From Ensifer sesbaniae (GTDB lineage Bacteria; Pseudomonadota; Alphaproteobacteria; Rhizobiales; Rhizobiaceae): DNA of 64,000 nucleotides. This document shows positions 24,800 to 37,922 of this stretch, piece by piece (the first letter of the stretch is position 1; each line of letters begins with the position of its first letter). The notes beneath the pieces are model-generated. The model ran no database searches. It saw nothing but the letters and a program-made list of their open reading frames with translations, and was not told the origin of the DNA. Both the position numbers and the translations under genes were made by a program. Where the stretch lies: positions 804,863 through 868,862 of the forward strand of contig NZ_JABEKU010000002.1 of assembly GCF_013283665.1 (NCBI RefSeq), written 5' to 3'.

Positions 24800-27022
24800 T
24801 TACTGTGCCGTGGCTTCGAGGTCGACCTTGTCGAGCAGAAGCGCGGGGTTTTCGGCAGCGCCCATCAGCTCGAGGGCGCCGATCCCGGCTTCATCCTTGG
24901 CCTTGACCTTCAGGGTGAAGGCGCCGGGCTTGCTGATGAACTGGGTAAACGCAGTTGCCGCGTCCTGCAGCTTCGGCTGGGTGGCAGCAAAATGCTGCAC
25001 GCCTGCGCTCGTCATCAGCACGAGGAGCCCACGAACGCTGTCCTCGGTCATGTGGTTGTCCTCGGCATAGAGCTTGATGCCCTTGGCCAAGATGCCCTTG
25101 TCTTCAAGCTTGAGCGTGGCTTCCCGGGCCGTGAGGCCGAAGAGCGCCACCTGCGCAGCGGTCATGTCGCCGGAGAAGAAATCCTTGCTGGCGCCTCCCA
25201 TCAAGCCGGAGAAGGAGAAGCTGCCCATGTCCTTGCCGTTCACGGAGATGTCCTTGATGACGAGGTTCTCGTTCGGCTCATCCCAGGCGAGCTCGACGTT
25301 GGAGGAGAACACCAGCTTGTCGAAACCCAGCTTGCGCAGCGTCGCGAAACCCTCGTCCTGCGTATCAGCCGGCACCTGCACGCTGAGATCACGGTAGGTG
25401 ACCCGAACATCCGTCGGGATGCCGTTGCGCGGCTTGGTCAGAGCCACCTCGTAACTGTCGAGCGTGAAGCGCACGCGTTCGGGGACCGAAGGCACGGCAT
25501 CCTGCTCGGCCGGCGCTTCGACCATCGGAGCGTCCTGGGCATCGGCCGGGACCTCTGTCTCGGATGCGGCATCCCCATCCGTCGCGGCATCACCATCGGA
25601 GGAAGCATCGCCATCGGTTGCCTCATCCGGCACGGGCTCGGTGCTGACGGACGGATCGGCCTCATTTTCGGTCGCGCTCGGGTCGCCGTCGATAATTTCG
25701 CTGTCCGTCAAGCTTGACGGCTCGGCGCCAGGCATGTCCACGTCCAGTCCGGCGATGCGGATTGTTCCGAACTCCGGCATCAGCGTCGTGAAGGGGAAGG
25801 TTTCAAACTCTTCCTCTTTCAGCCCTGCCAGCTTCGTGAGCGCCTCCATGGTCGGAGCCCAGGAGAAGCCCTTGATGCTTGCTTCGGCGAGCTTGACGTA
25901 GTCGGCACCTTCGCCGGCAGAAAGGCCGTGGAGGGAACCGTCGAAGCTGCGGCCATCGAGCTGCATCGCCACCTTGTCGACGGCGAGCTTGATCGTCTTG
26001 CCTTCCTCATCGCTGCTCTTGTCCGGCACTTCCATCTTGATGCCCGACAACTCGATGTCGCCGTTGCCGATCATGTCGACGATCGAAAGGACGCGCTTGA
26101 AGAACGCCTGCCGCTCGGCCGGCGGCAACGCCTCGGGGTCTGTTACGCCTTGCAGTTTTTCGAGCGTTTCGAGCAGGGGTTCCGCTGGCATGCGCGCAGT
26201 GAAGCCCTTGCTGCGCACTTCGTCATAGCCGAACGTCGCCTTGCCGTCGGAGAAGGCAAGGTTCTTCACCGTGATCGGGCCATAGAGCGGCTTCGGCTCC
26301 TTGTCGTCGGGTCCGGCCTTTTCCGTATAGATCCGCGTCAGATAGGCCGCATCGAAGTTCTCGCCCGTGACGGCCCCGATCGAGCCGTTCATCTGCTCGC
26401 GCTTCGTTGCGCCTTCTCCGTCAGGAACATCCATGGCAAAGGCGAAGCTTGCGCCGCTCGCCGAATAACGGGCGACGCGACCGCCCGCGATGTCCTCGAG
26501 GGCGAGATCCTTGTACACCGTCTTCTGCTCGGTACCGGCCACATCTTGGCTGATTGTCGCCTCCGGCGCCGAGATCCGTTTTGCGGCAAAACGCTCGATG
26601 CGTTTCAGGGTCGTCAACTCACCCTGATCGCCTGCCTTGGAGAGCGCGCCGGCGAAGAAGTCCGGCTCCTCGATGACCGCATGCGGCACAGAGAACTTTC
26701 CTGCGGCGATGTCGAGTTCAAGTCCCTTCACGTCAAGCTTGCCGCTCAGGAAGAAGATCTTGGGACGGCCATCGATCGCGGCGACCTGTACCTTGGTGCC
26801 ATTGGCAAAGGGCAGCGTCACGTCGCGCAGGTGAAGGCGGCCGAGAAAGTCCGCCTCGACGGAGCCGGCCTTGCCACCACGCGCGGCGATGAACTTATCG
26901 ACCGACCTTTCGAGCATGAACTTGCCGCCGGTCACGCCGGCGGCCGCGATCGCGATCACTGCGACGGCCGCCCAAAGCGCTTTGCGACGGCCCTTGCCGG
27001 CCCCAGTTTCTGTCTCAGCCAC
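24800..27022 (-). CDS. Large membrane-anchored protein of unknown function with acidic repeat linker
   Basis: 740 residues. One transmembrane helix near the N-terminus (about 14-32, ALWAAVAVIAIAAAGVTGG) anchors a large periplasmic part with no cysteine. The body is rich in beta-strand-like segments (VEADFLGRLHLRDVTLPFANGTKVQVAAIDG), reminiscent of AsmA/DUF748-type envelope proteins, but I cannot assign it. Residues about 430-515 form a low-complexity acidic linker with repeated DGDA units (ATDGDASSDGDAATDGDAASE). It is convergent with the hydrolase gene and monocistronic. A role in the cell envelope is a guess. Confidence 0.65.
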   Translation of the reverse strand: MAETETGAGKGRRKALWAAVAVIAIAAAGVTGGKFMLERSVDKFIAARGGKAGSVEADFLGRLHLRDVTLPFANGTKVQVAAIDGRPKIFFLSGKLDVKGLELDIAAGKFSVPHAVIEEPDFFAGALSKAGDQGELTTLKRIERFAAKRISAPEATISQDVAGTEQKTVYKDLALEDIAGGRVARYSASGASFAFAMDVPDGEGATKREQMNGSIGAVTGENFDAAYLTRIYTEKAGPDDKEPKPLYGPITVKNLAFSDGKATFGYDEVRSKGFTARMPAEPLLETLEKLQGVTDPEALPPAERQAFFKRVLSIVDMIGNGDIELSGIKMEVPDKSSDEEGKTIKLAVDKVAMQLDGRSFDGSLHGLSAGEGADYVKLAEASIKGFSWAPTMEALTKLAGLKEEEFETFPFTTLMPEFGTIRIAGLDVDMPGAEPSSLTDSEIIDGDPSATENEADPSVSTEPVPDEATDGDASSDGDAATDGDAASETEVPADAQDAPMVEAPAEQDAVPSVPERVRFTLDSYEVALTKPRNGIPTDVRVTYRDLSVQVPADTQDEGFATLRKLGFDKLVFSSNVELAWDEPNENLVIKDISVNGKDMGSFSFSGLMGGASKDFFSGDMTAAQVALFGLTAREATLKLEDKGILAKGIKLYAEDNHMTEDSVRGLLVLMTSAGVQHFAATQPKLQDAATAFTQFISKPGAFTLKVKAKDEAGIGALELMGAAENPALLLDKVDLEATAQ

Positions 27023-29679
<2,657 letters not shown>

Positions 29680-30097
29680 GATCCGGTCGGACTGCCGAAA
29701 TCCAGTACAGATCCCGGCATCATGCCGGGATCTGGTTCGTGCACGTCGAATGCAAAGCGTCACCCAAGGTTGCAGCCACGGCTCGTTGCCCGTAATGGCC
29801 GACCACACGTTAAACGACCGCTGCCAAACGTCCCAACTAACCGGACGACCGAGAGTCCCAGGCTGTCGAGCCCTTCCGCGTCGAACAGGCCTCCCCGCGC
29901 AAGCCTTTGCTTTTGTGACAACTTCTCTCTGTCGGCATCCTCCATCGGCAAATTCGCCGTCGCTCTGCATCCGGCGCCTTATCAATCACTAATTGCGTGA
30001 CTTGACGTGGATAACGTGTTCTGATTTCAACGCCATCGGGCCGCCTGCGAAGGCGACCGACGTCATCTCAAGCTGTTTCGTTCAGGGGGAACGTTGC
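29680..30097. other. Intergenic region between katG and the RND operon
   Basis: 418 bases. The katG hairpin lies at 29708-29734. The second half, upstream of the RND adaptor gene, includes TTGACG (30003-30008), a possible -35 element with no convincing -10 partner. No regulator gene or credible protein frame was found here. Confidence 0.5.
29708..29734 (+). terminator. Stem-loop after katG
   Basis: CAGATCCCGGCA (29708-29719) pairs perfectly with TGCCGGGATCTG (29723-29734) over a 3-base loop, 28 bases after the katG stop. The hairpin is strong, but the following GTTCGT is a poor U tract, so termination efficiency is uncertain. Confidence 0.6.
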
Positions 30098-31210
30098 ATG
30101 CATCGCTCAAGAGTCCGGGTCGCTTCACTTTCATCAACACTCCTTGTCGCGATCTTCCTCGCGGCGCAAACCGCCTCTGCGCAGCAGGCTCCGGCGGTGG
30201 TCGTGGCGCCGGCCACGGTCATGGACCTGCGCGAGAGCGTCGATCTGACGGGTCAGGTCACCGCCATCCAGAAGGTCGATATTCGCGCCCGCGTTTCGGG
30301 CTTCCTCGAGGCCGTCAACTTCACCGAGGGACAGAAAGTCACCGCTGGCACGGTGCTCTACCAGGTCGAAGACGGTGCCTATCGCGCCGCAGTCCAGGAA
30401 ATCGAGGGGCAGATCGAAGCGGCGGAAGCAGCCAAGGAACTTGCCATCCTCGAACGTGACCGCGCCGAGCAACTGCTGACGACCAAGACGATTTCTCAGG
30501 CGAAGGTGGACGAGGCCCATGCCGAGGTGAGGAAGGCCGAAGGCGATCTGGTCCGGCTCAGAGGCAGCAAGGACAACGCCGACCTCAACCTTTCCTATAC
30601 GAAGATCGTCGCGCCCTTCGACGGCATCGTCGGCTTGACAGCCGCGGATGTCGGCGCGCTCGTCGGCCCGGACAGCGGGCCGCTGGTAACGCTGACTCGG
30701 CTTGATCCCATCTATGTTCAGTTTCCCGTGGCGACCGCCCTCTACCTTACCTATCGCGAGCGTGTGCTGAAGGGCGAGATCAGCGGCGGCGCCAATGTCG
30801 GGCTCGGGCTGCCGAACGGCACGGAATACAAGCAGAAGGGCACGATCAACTTTATCGCCAGCAACGTCTCGCAAGGGACGGACACAGTGACGGTGCGCGC
30901 CGAGTTCCCTAATCCGGACAGCATCCTGCTCGACGGCGCCCTGGTGCGCGTCATGCTCGAGCAATCCGACAAGCAGGAGGTTCTCGCCGTGCCGCAGCAG
31001 GCGGTCCAGCGTGATCAGCAGGGCGCCTTCGTGCTGGTGGTCGATGCGAGTTCCAAAGTGGAGCTTCGCCGCGTCGATGTCACGCGCAACACGCGCGGCC
31101 AGGCCGTCATCGGCAAAGGCCTCAAGGAAGGCGAGAACGTCATCACCGAGGGGGCGGGCAAGGTCCGACCGGGCATCGCTGTCGATGCCGCCACGGCAGC
31201 AGGTGGCTGA
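30098..31210 (+). CDS. RND efflux periplasmic adaptor (membrane-fusion protein)
   Basis: 370 residues from the ATG at 30098, with GGGGGA upstream. A signal peptide (about 1-28, ending TASAQQ) is followed by the adaptor layout: a beta-strand and lipoyl half (VDIRARVSGFLEAVNFTEGQKVTAGTVLYQVED), an alpha-hairpin (about 105-165), the second lipoyl half (LNLSYTKIVAPFDGIVGLTAADVGALV), a beta-barrel, and a membrane-proximal domain. It links the inner-membrane pump encoded 4 bases downstream to an outer-membrane channel. Without cysteine at the leader end it is probably not a lipoprotein. Confidence 0.92.
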   Translation: MHRSRVRVASLSSTLLVAIFLAAQTASAQQAPAVVVAPATVMDLRESVDLTGQVTAIQKVDIRARVSGFLEAVNFTEGQKVTAGTVLYQVEDGAYRAAVQEIEGQIEAAEAAKELAILERDRAEQLLTTKTISQAKVDEAHAEVRKAEGDLVRLRGSKDNADLNLSYTKIVAPFDGIVGLTAADVGALVGPDSGPLVTLTRLDPIYVQFPVATALYLTYRERVLKGEISGGANVGLGLPNGTEYKQKGTINFIASNVSQGTDTVTVRAEFPNPDSILLDGALVRVMLEQSDKQEVLAVPQQAVQRDQQGAFVLVVDASSKVELRRVDVTRNTRGQAVIGKGLKEGENVITEGAGKVRPGIAVDAATAAGG

Positions 31211-31213
31211 CCC

Positions 31214-34200
31214 ATGATTTCAGAGATCTTTATCGATCGCCCGCGCTTCGCCACGGTCATTTCCATCGTGCTGACGCTGGCGGGCCTTCTTGCGCTCACC
31301 CGCCTGCCGATCGCGCAATTCCCCGATATCGTACCGCCGCAGGTGAGCGTCACCGCAAGCTATCCCGGCGCCGGCGCCGACGTAGTCGAAAACACGGTCG
31401 CCCAACCGATCGAAAGCAAGGTCGTCGGTGTCGACGACATGCTGTACATGAAGTCGACCAGCGGCGCTGACGGCTCCTATACCCTGACCGTCACCTTCGC
31501 CGTCGGCACCGACCCCGATATCGCCACCGTCAACGTCCAGAACCGCGTCTCGCTCGCCGAAGCTGGCCTGCCAGCGGAAGTCAAGCAGAGCGGCGTCAGC
31601 GTGCGCAAGAAGTCCTCGGCGCTGATGCAGGTGATTGCCATCTATGGTGCGGACGAGAAACAGAACTTCGATTCCCTGTTCCTGTCCAACTACGCCACGA
31701 TCAACGTGCTCGACACGGTCAAGCGCGTGCCCGGGGTCGGCGATGCTCAGCTCTTCGGTGCGCAGGACTACTCCATGCGCGTCGTCCTCGACATCGACCG
31801 GATGACCAGCCTCGACCTGACGCCGACAGACGTGATCAATGCGCTCAAGGCCCAGAACGTCCAGGCGGCGATCGGCCGCATCGGCGCGCAGCCGATGACC
31901 GACGACCCGCTGTTCCAGCTAAATCTCCAGACACAGGGCCGCCTCACCGACCCAAAGCAGTTCGAGGATGTGGTGCTGCGTGCAAGGCCCGATGGTTCCT
32001 ATGTACGCATCCGTGACGTGGCGCGTGTCGAGCTCGGCGCCGCCAGTTCTGATTCCAGCGCCCGGATCAATGGCAAGCCTGTCGCCATGATCGGCACCTA
32101 TCAGGCGCCGGGCGCCAACGCGCTTGCCGCTGCCAGAGGCGTGCAGGAGGCGATGGAACGATTGTCGAAATCCTTCCCGCCGGGCCTCACCTATTCGGTC
32201 TCCTACGACACGGCGCAATTCGTCGAAGCGAGCGTCGACAATGTCGAGGAAACACTGTTCGAAGCCTTCGTCCTCGTCATTATCATCGTCTTTCTCTTCC
32301 TTGGAAACTGGCGGGCAACGCTGATCCCGCTCGTCGCCGTTCCGGTCGCGCTGATCGGCACCTTCGCGGTGCTGCTTGCCATGGGCTTCTCGCTCAACAC
32401 CGTGTCACTGCTGGCTTTGGTTCTGGCGATCGGTATCGTCGTCGACGATGCGATCGTGGTGGTCGAAAACGTCGAGCGGGTGATGGAGGAGAACCCGGGT
32501 CTCTCGGCGGCGGAAGCGGCGCGGCGCGCGATGGGCGAAATCACCGGCGCCATCGTTGCGATCACCCTTGTGCTCCTGTCGGTTTTCGTGCCGGTGGCCT
32601 TCATTCCCGGGTTGAGCGGCCAACTGTTCCAGCAGTTCGCCGTCGCCGTCTCGGTATCGATGGTGATCTCGGCAGTCAACGCGCTGACGCTCAGCCCGGC
32701 GCTCTGCGCCGTGCTGCTGAAGCCGCATCACGGACCCAAGCGCGGCATTCTCGGCTATATCTCGCGCACCATCGACAAGGGGCGCGACGGCTATGCCTTT
32801 GTGGCCGGGCATATCGCCCGGCGCGCGATCATCGGCCTCGCGCTGCTGGCACTCGCCTTCGTCGCGGCCGGCTCCCTCTTCCGCGTCGTTCCGACGGGTT
32901 TCCTGCCGGCAGAAGACCAGGGCGCCTATTTCACCGAAATCCGTCTGCCTGAGGGCTCTTCCTACAACCGTACCGATGCCGTCGTGAAGCAGGTGGAGAC
33001 GATGCTTGGCGGCATCGAGGGCGTCGCCAATGTGACCACCGTCACCGGCTACTCCTTCCTCGACGGCCTTTCCAAATCGAACTCCGCTTTCGCCATCGTG
33101 ACGATGAAGCCCTTCGCGGAGCGCCTAAGCGCATCGGCCGGCGTCGAGGCGGTGATCGCCACCACCATGGCCAAGGGACAAACGATCCGCGGTGCGCAGA
33201 TCTTCGCCTTCAACCTGCCACCAATCATGGGTCTCGGCACCGGGTCGGGCTTCGAATACCAGTTGCTCGACCTGCAGGGCCGCTCGGTCACCGATCTCGC
33301 GGCGACTGCCGGCGGGCTGATCATTGCCGCCAACCAGAACCCGGCGCTCGGTCCCACCTTCACCACCTATTCGGCCAGTTCACCGCAACTCTATCTCGAC
33401 ATCGACCGCGATCGGCTGCAATCGCTCGGCGTGTCGGTCAGCGATCTGTTCACGACGCTGCAGGGCACGCTCGGCAGCTACTACGTCAACGACTTCAACC
33501 TCTTCGGCCGCACCTGGAAGGTGACGATGCAGGCGGCCCAGGCCGACCGCAACGCCGTCGACGACATTCAGCGCCTGCACGTGCGCAACGTGAACGGCGA
33601 CATGGTCCCCGTCGCCTCGGTCGCCAAGGTCGACTATATCGTCGGCCCGCAGTCGATCGTGCGCTACAACAACTACCGCTCGATCACGCTGAACGGCCAG
33701 CCGTCCGCCGGCCATTCCTCGGGCGAGGCGCTGGCCGCGATGGAAGCGCTATCCGCCTCGACCCTGCCGCCCGGCTACAGCTACGAATGGACCGGGACGG
33801 CGCTGCAGGAACTGGAAGCGGCCGGCAAGACGACCGCCATTCTGGCGATGGCCGTGCTCTTCGCCTATCTCTTTCTCGTGGCGCTCTACGAGAGCTGGAC
33901 GATCCCGGTACCGGTGCTGCTGTCGGTCGCCTTTGGGGTTACGGGTGCGCTGCTGTCGGTGCTCGTCGCCGGTCTCTCCTTCGACATCTACGCCCAGATC
34001 GGCCTCGTCGTTTTGATCGCGCTCGCCTCGAAGAATGCGATCCTGATCGTCGAGTTCGCCAAGGCGCACCGCGAGGCCGGTGCGACGATCGTCGATGCGG
34101 CGATCGAAGGCGCGCGCGCCCGCTTCCGTGCCGTGATGATGACGAGCTTCGCCTTCATCGTCGGCCTGGTGCCGCTGGTGATCGCCAAGGGCGCCGGCGA

Positions 34201-34423
34201 ACTCAGCCGCCGCGCGGTCGGCACCGGCGTTGCCGGCGGCATGCTCGCCGCCGCTCTCGTCGGCATCTTCGTCATCCCGGCACTCTACGTCGCCTTCCAG
34301 TGGCTGCGCGAACGCGGCCACAAGCTCGCCGGCATTTCCAAGCATCCAGCCGAAGCGCAGGGTGCCTCGGCTGAGAGCGGCATGACGGAAGGCAAGACTG
34401 CGACACCGGCCAGCCACGGTTAG
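31214..34423 (+). CDS. RND efflux pump permease, HAE1 family
   Basis: 1069 residues, typical length. It starts [23 protein letters not shown], the classic HAE1 first helix, and has 12 transmembrane helices and two large periplasmic loops. The proton-relay Asp pair lies in TM4 ([20 protein letters not shown]), and the [18 protein letters not shown] segment is conserved. It probably exports drugs, detergents or plant compounds as a proton antiporter with the adaptor encoded just upstream. No outer-membrane factor gene or regulator adjoins it, so a TolC-like protein from elsewhere is needed. A terminator hairpin follows. Confidence 0.94.
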   Translation: MISEIFIDRPRFATVISIVLTLAGLLALTRLPIAQFPDIVPPQVSVTASYPGAGADVVENTVAQPIESKVVGVDDMLYMKSTSGADGSYTLTVTFAVGTDPDIATVNVQNRVSLAEAGLPAEVKQSGVSVRKKSSALMQVIAIYGADEKQNFDSLFLSNYATINVLDTVKRVPGVGDAQLFGAQDYSMRVVLDIDRMTSLDLTPTDVINALKAQNVQAAIGRIGAQPMTDDPLFQLNLQTQGRLTDPKQFEDVVLRARPDGSYVRIRDVARVELGAASSDSSARINGKPVAMIGTYQAPGANALAAARGVQEAMERLSKSFPPGLTYSVSYDTAQFVEASVDNVEETLFEAFVLVIIIVFLFLGNWRATLIPLVAVPVALIGTFAVLLAMGFSLNTVSLLALVLAIGIVVDDAIVVVENVERVMEENPGLSAAEAARRAMGEITGAIVAITLVLLSVFVPVAFIPGLSGQLFQQFAVAVSVSMVISAVNALTLSPALCAVLLKPHHGPKRGILGYISRTIDKGRDGYAFVAGHIARRAIIGLALLALAFVAAGSLFRVVPTGFLPAEDQGAYFTEIRLPEGSSYNRTDAVVKQVETMLGGIEGVANVTTVTGYSFLDGLSKSNSAFAIVTMKPFAERLSASAGVEAVIATTMAKGQTIRGAQIFAFNLPPIMGLGTGSGFEYQLLDLQGRSVTDLAATAGGLIIAANQNPALGPTFTTYSASSPQLYLDIDRDRLQSLGVSVSDLFTTLQGTLGSYYVNDFNLFGRTWKVTMQAAQADRNAVDDIQRLHVRNVNGDMVPVASVAKVDYIVGPQSIVRYNNYRSITLNGQPSAGHSSGEALAAMEALSASTLPPGYSYEWTGTALQELEAAGKTTAILAMAVLFAYLFLVALYESWTIPVPVLLSVAFGVTGALLSVLVAGLSFDIYAQIGLVVLIALASKNAILIVEFAKAHREAGATIVDAAIEGARARFRAVMMTSFAFIVGLVPLVIAKGAGELSRRAVGTGVAGGMLAAALVGIFVIPALYVAFQWLRERGHKLAGISKHPAEAQGASAESGMTEGKTATPASHG

Positions 34424-34446
34424 GTTTGGGGCCGGACGATAACATC

Positions 34447-34473
34447 GAGACGGGGCCAATCTGGCCCCGTTTC
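34447..34473 (+). terminator. Rho-independent-like terminator of the RND operon
   Basis: ACGGGGCCA (34450-34458) pairs with TGGCCCCGT (34462-34470) over a 3-base loop, extended outward by G-T, A-T and G-C pairs. The short run TTT follows. It lies 24 bases after the permease stop. Confidence 0.7.
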
Positions 34474-34567
34474 CGCGTTCACCATTTCCAGTCGGAGCCC
34501 GTGTCGAATTCCAAACCTGACGAAAAACCGCCTTCGGGACGTTCCGGCTCTGTTGTGCGGATGTCCG

Positions 34568-36085
34568 TCAGGACAGGGTGATCCCTTGTTCCGCCAGATA
34601 GGCATCGAATAGCTCGGGTGCCTGCTTTTCAGCGGCGAGCGCCACGTAAGTGTCCGGCCGCAGGAGATAGACGGCATCCGCGGCCAAACCTGCCGTCCCG
34701 TGCGCCCTCGTCCATGGGAACACATGGAGCGGCACGCCGCGCGCTCCGCACCAATCTCTCATCTCGTCGCGCGGCGTGCCATAAACATGCACCTGCCAGG
34801 TGATGGCGGTGAGCGGCTGATAGTTGTCGCGGCCAGCCGTATCGACCCAGGGAAGCCGGTCTCCGCCCTTCACTCCGCCGGCCGTGCCGCGGCTCAAGGG
34901 GCCACCGCGATAGTTCAGCTGGGTCTGCGAAAGCATCCGGAACAGAAACTCGCGGACACGGCCGATGCGGAAGGCGACACCCGCCAGAATGGGAGCGATC
35001 TCGACACGCAAGACGTCCGCGAAACGGCCTTCGGCAGTCACGAAGGTGAACAGGCGATCCGTGGTCGCAACGAGCTGGCGCGCGAAACCGATGCGCTCGC
35101 GCTCATAACTGTCGAGCAGGCTGTCGGGCGCCTGTCCCTTCAATACTGCCGCAAGCTTCCAGGCAAGATTGATCGCGTCGCCGATACCGGTGTTCATGCC
35201 CTGGCCGCCGACGGGGCTGTGCACATGGGCAGCGTCACCCAGCAGGAATGTGTGTCCCTGTCGAAAGCGATCAGCGACGCGATGATGGACGCGATAGGTC
35301 GAGAACCAATTGACCCTGTCGATCGTGAGCCGCAAACGCGCGATCGCCCGGTGGCTGACATCCTCGAAGGCGAGCCTGTCCGCGTCCTCCCGTTCGTCGC
35401 GGACGAGGCCGATCAGACGCCCGCGACCCTTGGCATAGGCAAGCAGCGCAACAAAGTCGTTGCTGTCGAGGGAAACATGCACCTCGCCATTGGCAGTGGG
35501 ACCGCTCGCCTCGACATCGGCGACATAGAAAATCTGGTTATACGTGCCGCCTGCAAAACCGGTCGCGAGCTTGTGCCGCACGGGCGAGCGCGCGCCGTCG
35601 CATCCCGCGAGATATCGGGCGATCGAAACCTCCTCGCTGCCGTCGGGCAGCCGAAGTTGCGCGCTCACGTGGCCATCGGCGTCCAGGAAGCCGACAAGCT
35701 CGGTCTGCCGCTCGACCTTGACGCCCAGGGCTTCCAGCCGTGCAGCAAGCAGCCCCTCATGATGATCCTGCGGATAGATCAGGACAAACGGATAGGCCGT
35801 CAGCTTCGCACCGGTCGAAGTGAAGGAAATTCGTGCCTTTTCCCTGCCTTTGGCCCAAAGATTGACCGAAGGGTTGCGGTGCCCCGCTTCGATCACGGCG
35901 GATGCCAAATCGAGCTGGCGATAGAGCTCGAGTGTACGGGCATGCACCACCATCGCCCGCGACGTCGGACCGGGACCGGTGTTTTTATCAATGATGCGGA
36001 CCTTCACCCCCTGGGCGGTCAGCCAGAGGGCAAACACCAGCCCCGTCGGTCCAGCGCCGACGATCAGCACATCCTGTTCCGTCAC
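34568..36085 (-). CDS. FAD-dependent aromatic monooxygenase (PHBH/PheA-type group A hydroxylase)
   Basis: 505 residues, GTG start with GGAG 9 bases upstream. The dinucleotide fold VLIVGAGPTG (Gly10, Gly12, Gly15) binds FAD. GCDGARSPVR is the DG motif that contacts both FAD and NADPH, and FLLGDAAHVHSPVGGQGMNTGIGDA is the GD motif. The C-terminal region is thioredoxin-like, as in pentachlorophenol and MhpA-type hydroxylases. It likely hydroxylates a phenolic or polyketide-like compound using NAD(P)H and O2. It stands alone: the convergent RND pump and the GntR gene upstream show no shared operon, so the substrate cannot be inferred. Confidence 0.88.
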   Translation of the reverse strand: MTEQDVLIVGAGPTGLVFALWLTAQGVKVRIIDKNTGPGPTSRAMVVHARTLELYRQLDLASAVIEAGHRNPSVNLWAKGREKARISFTSTGAKLTAYPFVLIYPQDHHEGLLAARLEALGVKVERQTELVGFLDADGHVSAQLRLPDGSEEVSIARYLAGCDGARSPVRHKLATGFAGGTYNQIFYVADVEASGPTANGEVHVSLDSNDFVALLAYAKGRGRLIGLVRDEREDADRLAFEDVSHRAIARLRLTIDRVNWFSTYRVHHRVADRFRQGHTFLLGDAAHVHSPVGGQGMNTGIGDAINLAWKLAAVLKGQAPDSLLDSYERERIGFARQLVATTDRLFTFVTAEGRFADVLRVEIAPILAGVAFRIGRVREFLFRMLSQTQLNYRGGPLSRGTAGGVKGGDRLPWVDTAGRDNYQPLTAITWQVHVYGTPRDEMRDWCGARGVPLHVFPWTRAHGTAGLAADAVYLLRPDTYVALAAEKQAPELFDAYLAEQGITLS

Positions 36086-36206
36086 CCGGTTCTCCGCTCG
36101 CCTTCACCCGCAGCGGCAGCCTACGCGCACGCGACGGACAAAGCCAAGCCGCGCGGAAAGTGCCTTGCGGTCACGCGTCGCGAAGCATCCGGTGCTCACT
36201 TCCGGG

Positions 36207-36935
36207 TCAGTCGCGCACCCGCAAATTTGCGATCAGCTGTTGTTGCCCCACGCGTATCACGTGCTCCATTGCGCTTCGTGCACCTTCCTCGTTGCGCAGG
36301 CGGATTTCCTCGACGATACGGATATGCGCGACGGCGACACGATCGATCTCGGCACCATCGGTGGCCGCGTTGCTCAAGCTGAAAACGCCCATCAGTGCCG
36401 CCTCGATCAGGCTGCCCACCGTCTGCATGAACGGATTGAGGGAAGCTTCGAGAAGGCGGAGATGGAATTCGAGATCGGCAATGGCCAGCGTCTGCGCGCT
36501 GTGCCCGGCATCGCCCATGGCGACCGCCAGCCGCATCATATGGGAGATATCGGCGTCGGTGGCCCGACGCGCAGCGAGCCCAGCCGCAAAGGGTTCCAGG
36601 GCGAGACGGACCTCGGTGACATGGCGCAGGAACTCCTCATCGACACCGGCCCGGAAATGCCAGGAAAGCACGTCCCCGTCGAAAAGGTTCCAGTTCGCCC
36701 GGGGCATCACGCGTGTGCCGATGCGAGCGCGCGCGACGACGAGCCCCTTGGCGGCGAGCGTCTTCATTGCTTCGCGCAGAACCGTGCGGGAGACGTTGAA
36801 CCGCGCCGCAAGCTCCACGTCTCCGGGCAGGATGGCGCCGACGGCGAATTCCCCTGCGACGACCGCCTGGCCGAGCTCTTCAACCACGAGCCGATGGCTC
36901 GTCCTCTTGCGCGGCGGTTGGAAGAATGGCCACAT
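36207..36935 (-). CDS. FadR-subfamily GntR regulator of the sugar ABC operon
   Basis: 242 residues. The winged helix (about 12-75) has LGQAVVAGEFAVGAILPGDVELAARFNVSRTVLREAMKTLAAKGLV. The FCD domain (about 95-235) includes ALEPFAAGLAARRATDADI and the D-x3-H ligand pattern ADLEFHLRLL. It follows yjfF by 18 bases on the same strand, so it is probably the last gene of ytfQRT-yjfF and controls that operon. This subgroup often responds to sugars or sugar acids such as galactonate; the true effector is unknown. Confidence 0.86.
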   Translation of the reverse strand: MWPFFQPPRKRTSHRLVVEELGQAVVAGEFAVGAILPGDVELAARFNVSRTVLREAMKTLAAKGLVVARARIGTRVMPRANWNLFDGDVLSWHFRAGVDEEFLRHVTEVRLALEPFAAGLAARRATDADISHMMRLAVAMGDAGHSAQTLAIADLEFHLRLLEASLNPFMQTVGSLIEAALMGVFSLSNAATDGAEIDRVAVAHIRIVEEIRLRNEEGARSAMEHVIRVGQQQLIANLRVRD

Positions 36936-36953
36936 CGCACGATCCTTGTCCGG

Positions 36954-37922
36954 TCACGCCGGCTGTCGACGATGACGCGAGACGTAGATGATGCCCTTCT
37001 GCAAGAGGATGAAAGCAAAGAGCAGAAGGCCGATCAGGATCTTCGTCCACCAGCTCGACAGCGATCCGTCGAAAGTGATGTAGGTCTGGATCAGGCCCTG
37101 GATGAGGGTGCCGACAAATGTGCCCGCAACGAAACCGGAGCCACCGGTCAAGAGCGTCCCGCCAATGACGACGGCGGTAATCGCGTCCAGTTCGACGCCG
37201 ACGGCCGCAAGGGAGTAGCCCGCGGACGTGTAGAGCGAAAAGACGATGCCGGACAACCCGGCGAGCAACCCCGAGAGCGCGTAGATCCTCACGGTCGTTG
37301 CCGCAACCGGAACGCCCATGAGCCGCGCCGTCGCCGTACCGCCGCCGAGCGCATAGACATTGGTGCCGAAGCGGGTTCGATGCGCCAGGAGAATACCGAC
37401 CGCAAAGACGAGCAGCATCAGCCCGCCGATCAGCGTGATGCGTCCGCCGCCGGGCAGCTTGACGTAAAGTCCTTTCAACGTCGCGTAGAACGGATGCTTG
37501 ATCGGGATGGAATCGATCGACAGCACGAAAGCCATGCCGCGCGCGAGAAACATCCCCGCAAGCGTGACGATGAAGGCCGGCATCTCCAGATAGTGGATGA
37601 TCGCACCCATCGCGGCACCGAAGAGCGTCGCGATCGCGAGGACCATCGCGAAGGCGACGAGCGGGTGGATGCTGCTGTGTTCCAGCACGACGGCCAGGAA
37701 GACGCCGGTGAACGCGATGACTGAACCGATGGAGAGATCGATGCCGCCCGAGAGGATGACGAAGGTCATCCCGACGGCCGCGATGCCGAGGAAGGCATTG
37801 TCGGTCAAAAGGTTTCCAATCACCCGCGTGGACAGGATGTTCGGATACTGCGCGACGCAAAGCGCATAACCGAGCAGAAAGATCACGAGCGTCGCGATCA
37901 GCGGAAGATATTTCGGCTTCAT
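36954..37922 (-). CDS. yjfF: Galactofuranose-type ABC transporter permease YjfF
   Basis: 322 residues, about 8-10 transmembrane helices, of the ribose/galactofuranose permease family (BPD_transp_2). Signature stretches are NAFLGIAAVGMTFVILSGGIDLSIGSVIAF and LGGGTATARLMGVPVAATTVRIYALSGLLAGLSGIV. The start overlaps the ytfT stop (ATGA). With YtfT it should form the heteromeric membrane channel of an importer that moves galactofuranose or a related sugar into the cytoplasm, powered by YtfR. Confidence 0.88.
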   Translation of the reverse strand: MKPKYLPLIATLVIFLLGYALCVAQYPNILSTRVIGNLLTDNAFLGIAAVGMTFVILSGGIDLSIGSVIAFTGVFLAVVLEHSSIHPLVAFAMVLAIATLFGAAMGAIIHYLEMPAFIVTLAGMFLARGMAFVLSIDSIPIKHPFYATLKGLYVKLPGGGRITLIGGLMLLVFAVGILLAHRTRFGTNVYALGGGTATARLMGVPVAATTVRIYALSGLLAGLSGIVFSLYTSAGYSLAAVGVELDAITAVVIGGTLLTGGSGFVAGTFVGTLIQGLIQTYITFDGSLSSWWTKILIGLLLFAFILLQKGIIYVSRHRRQPA

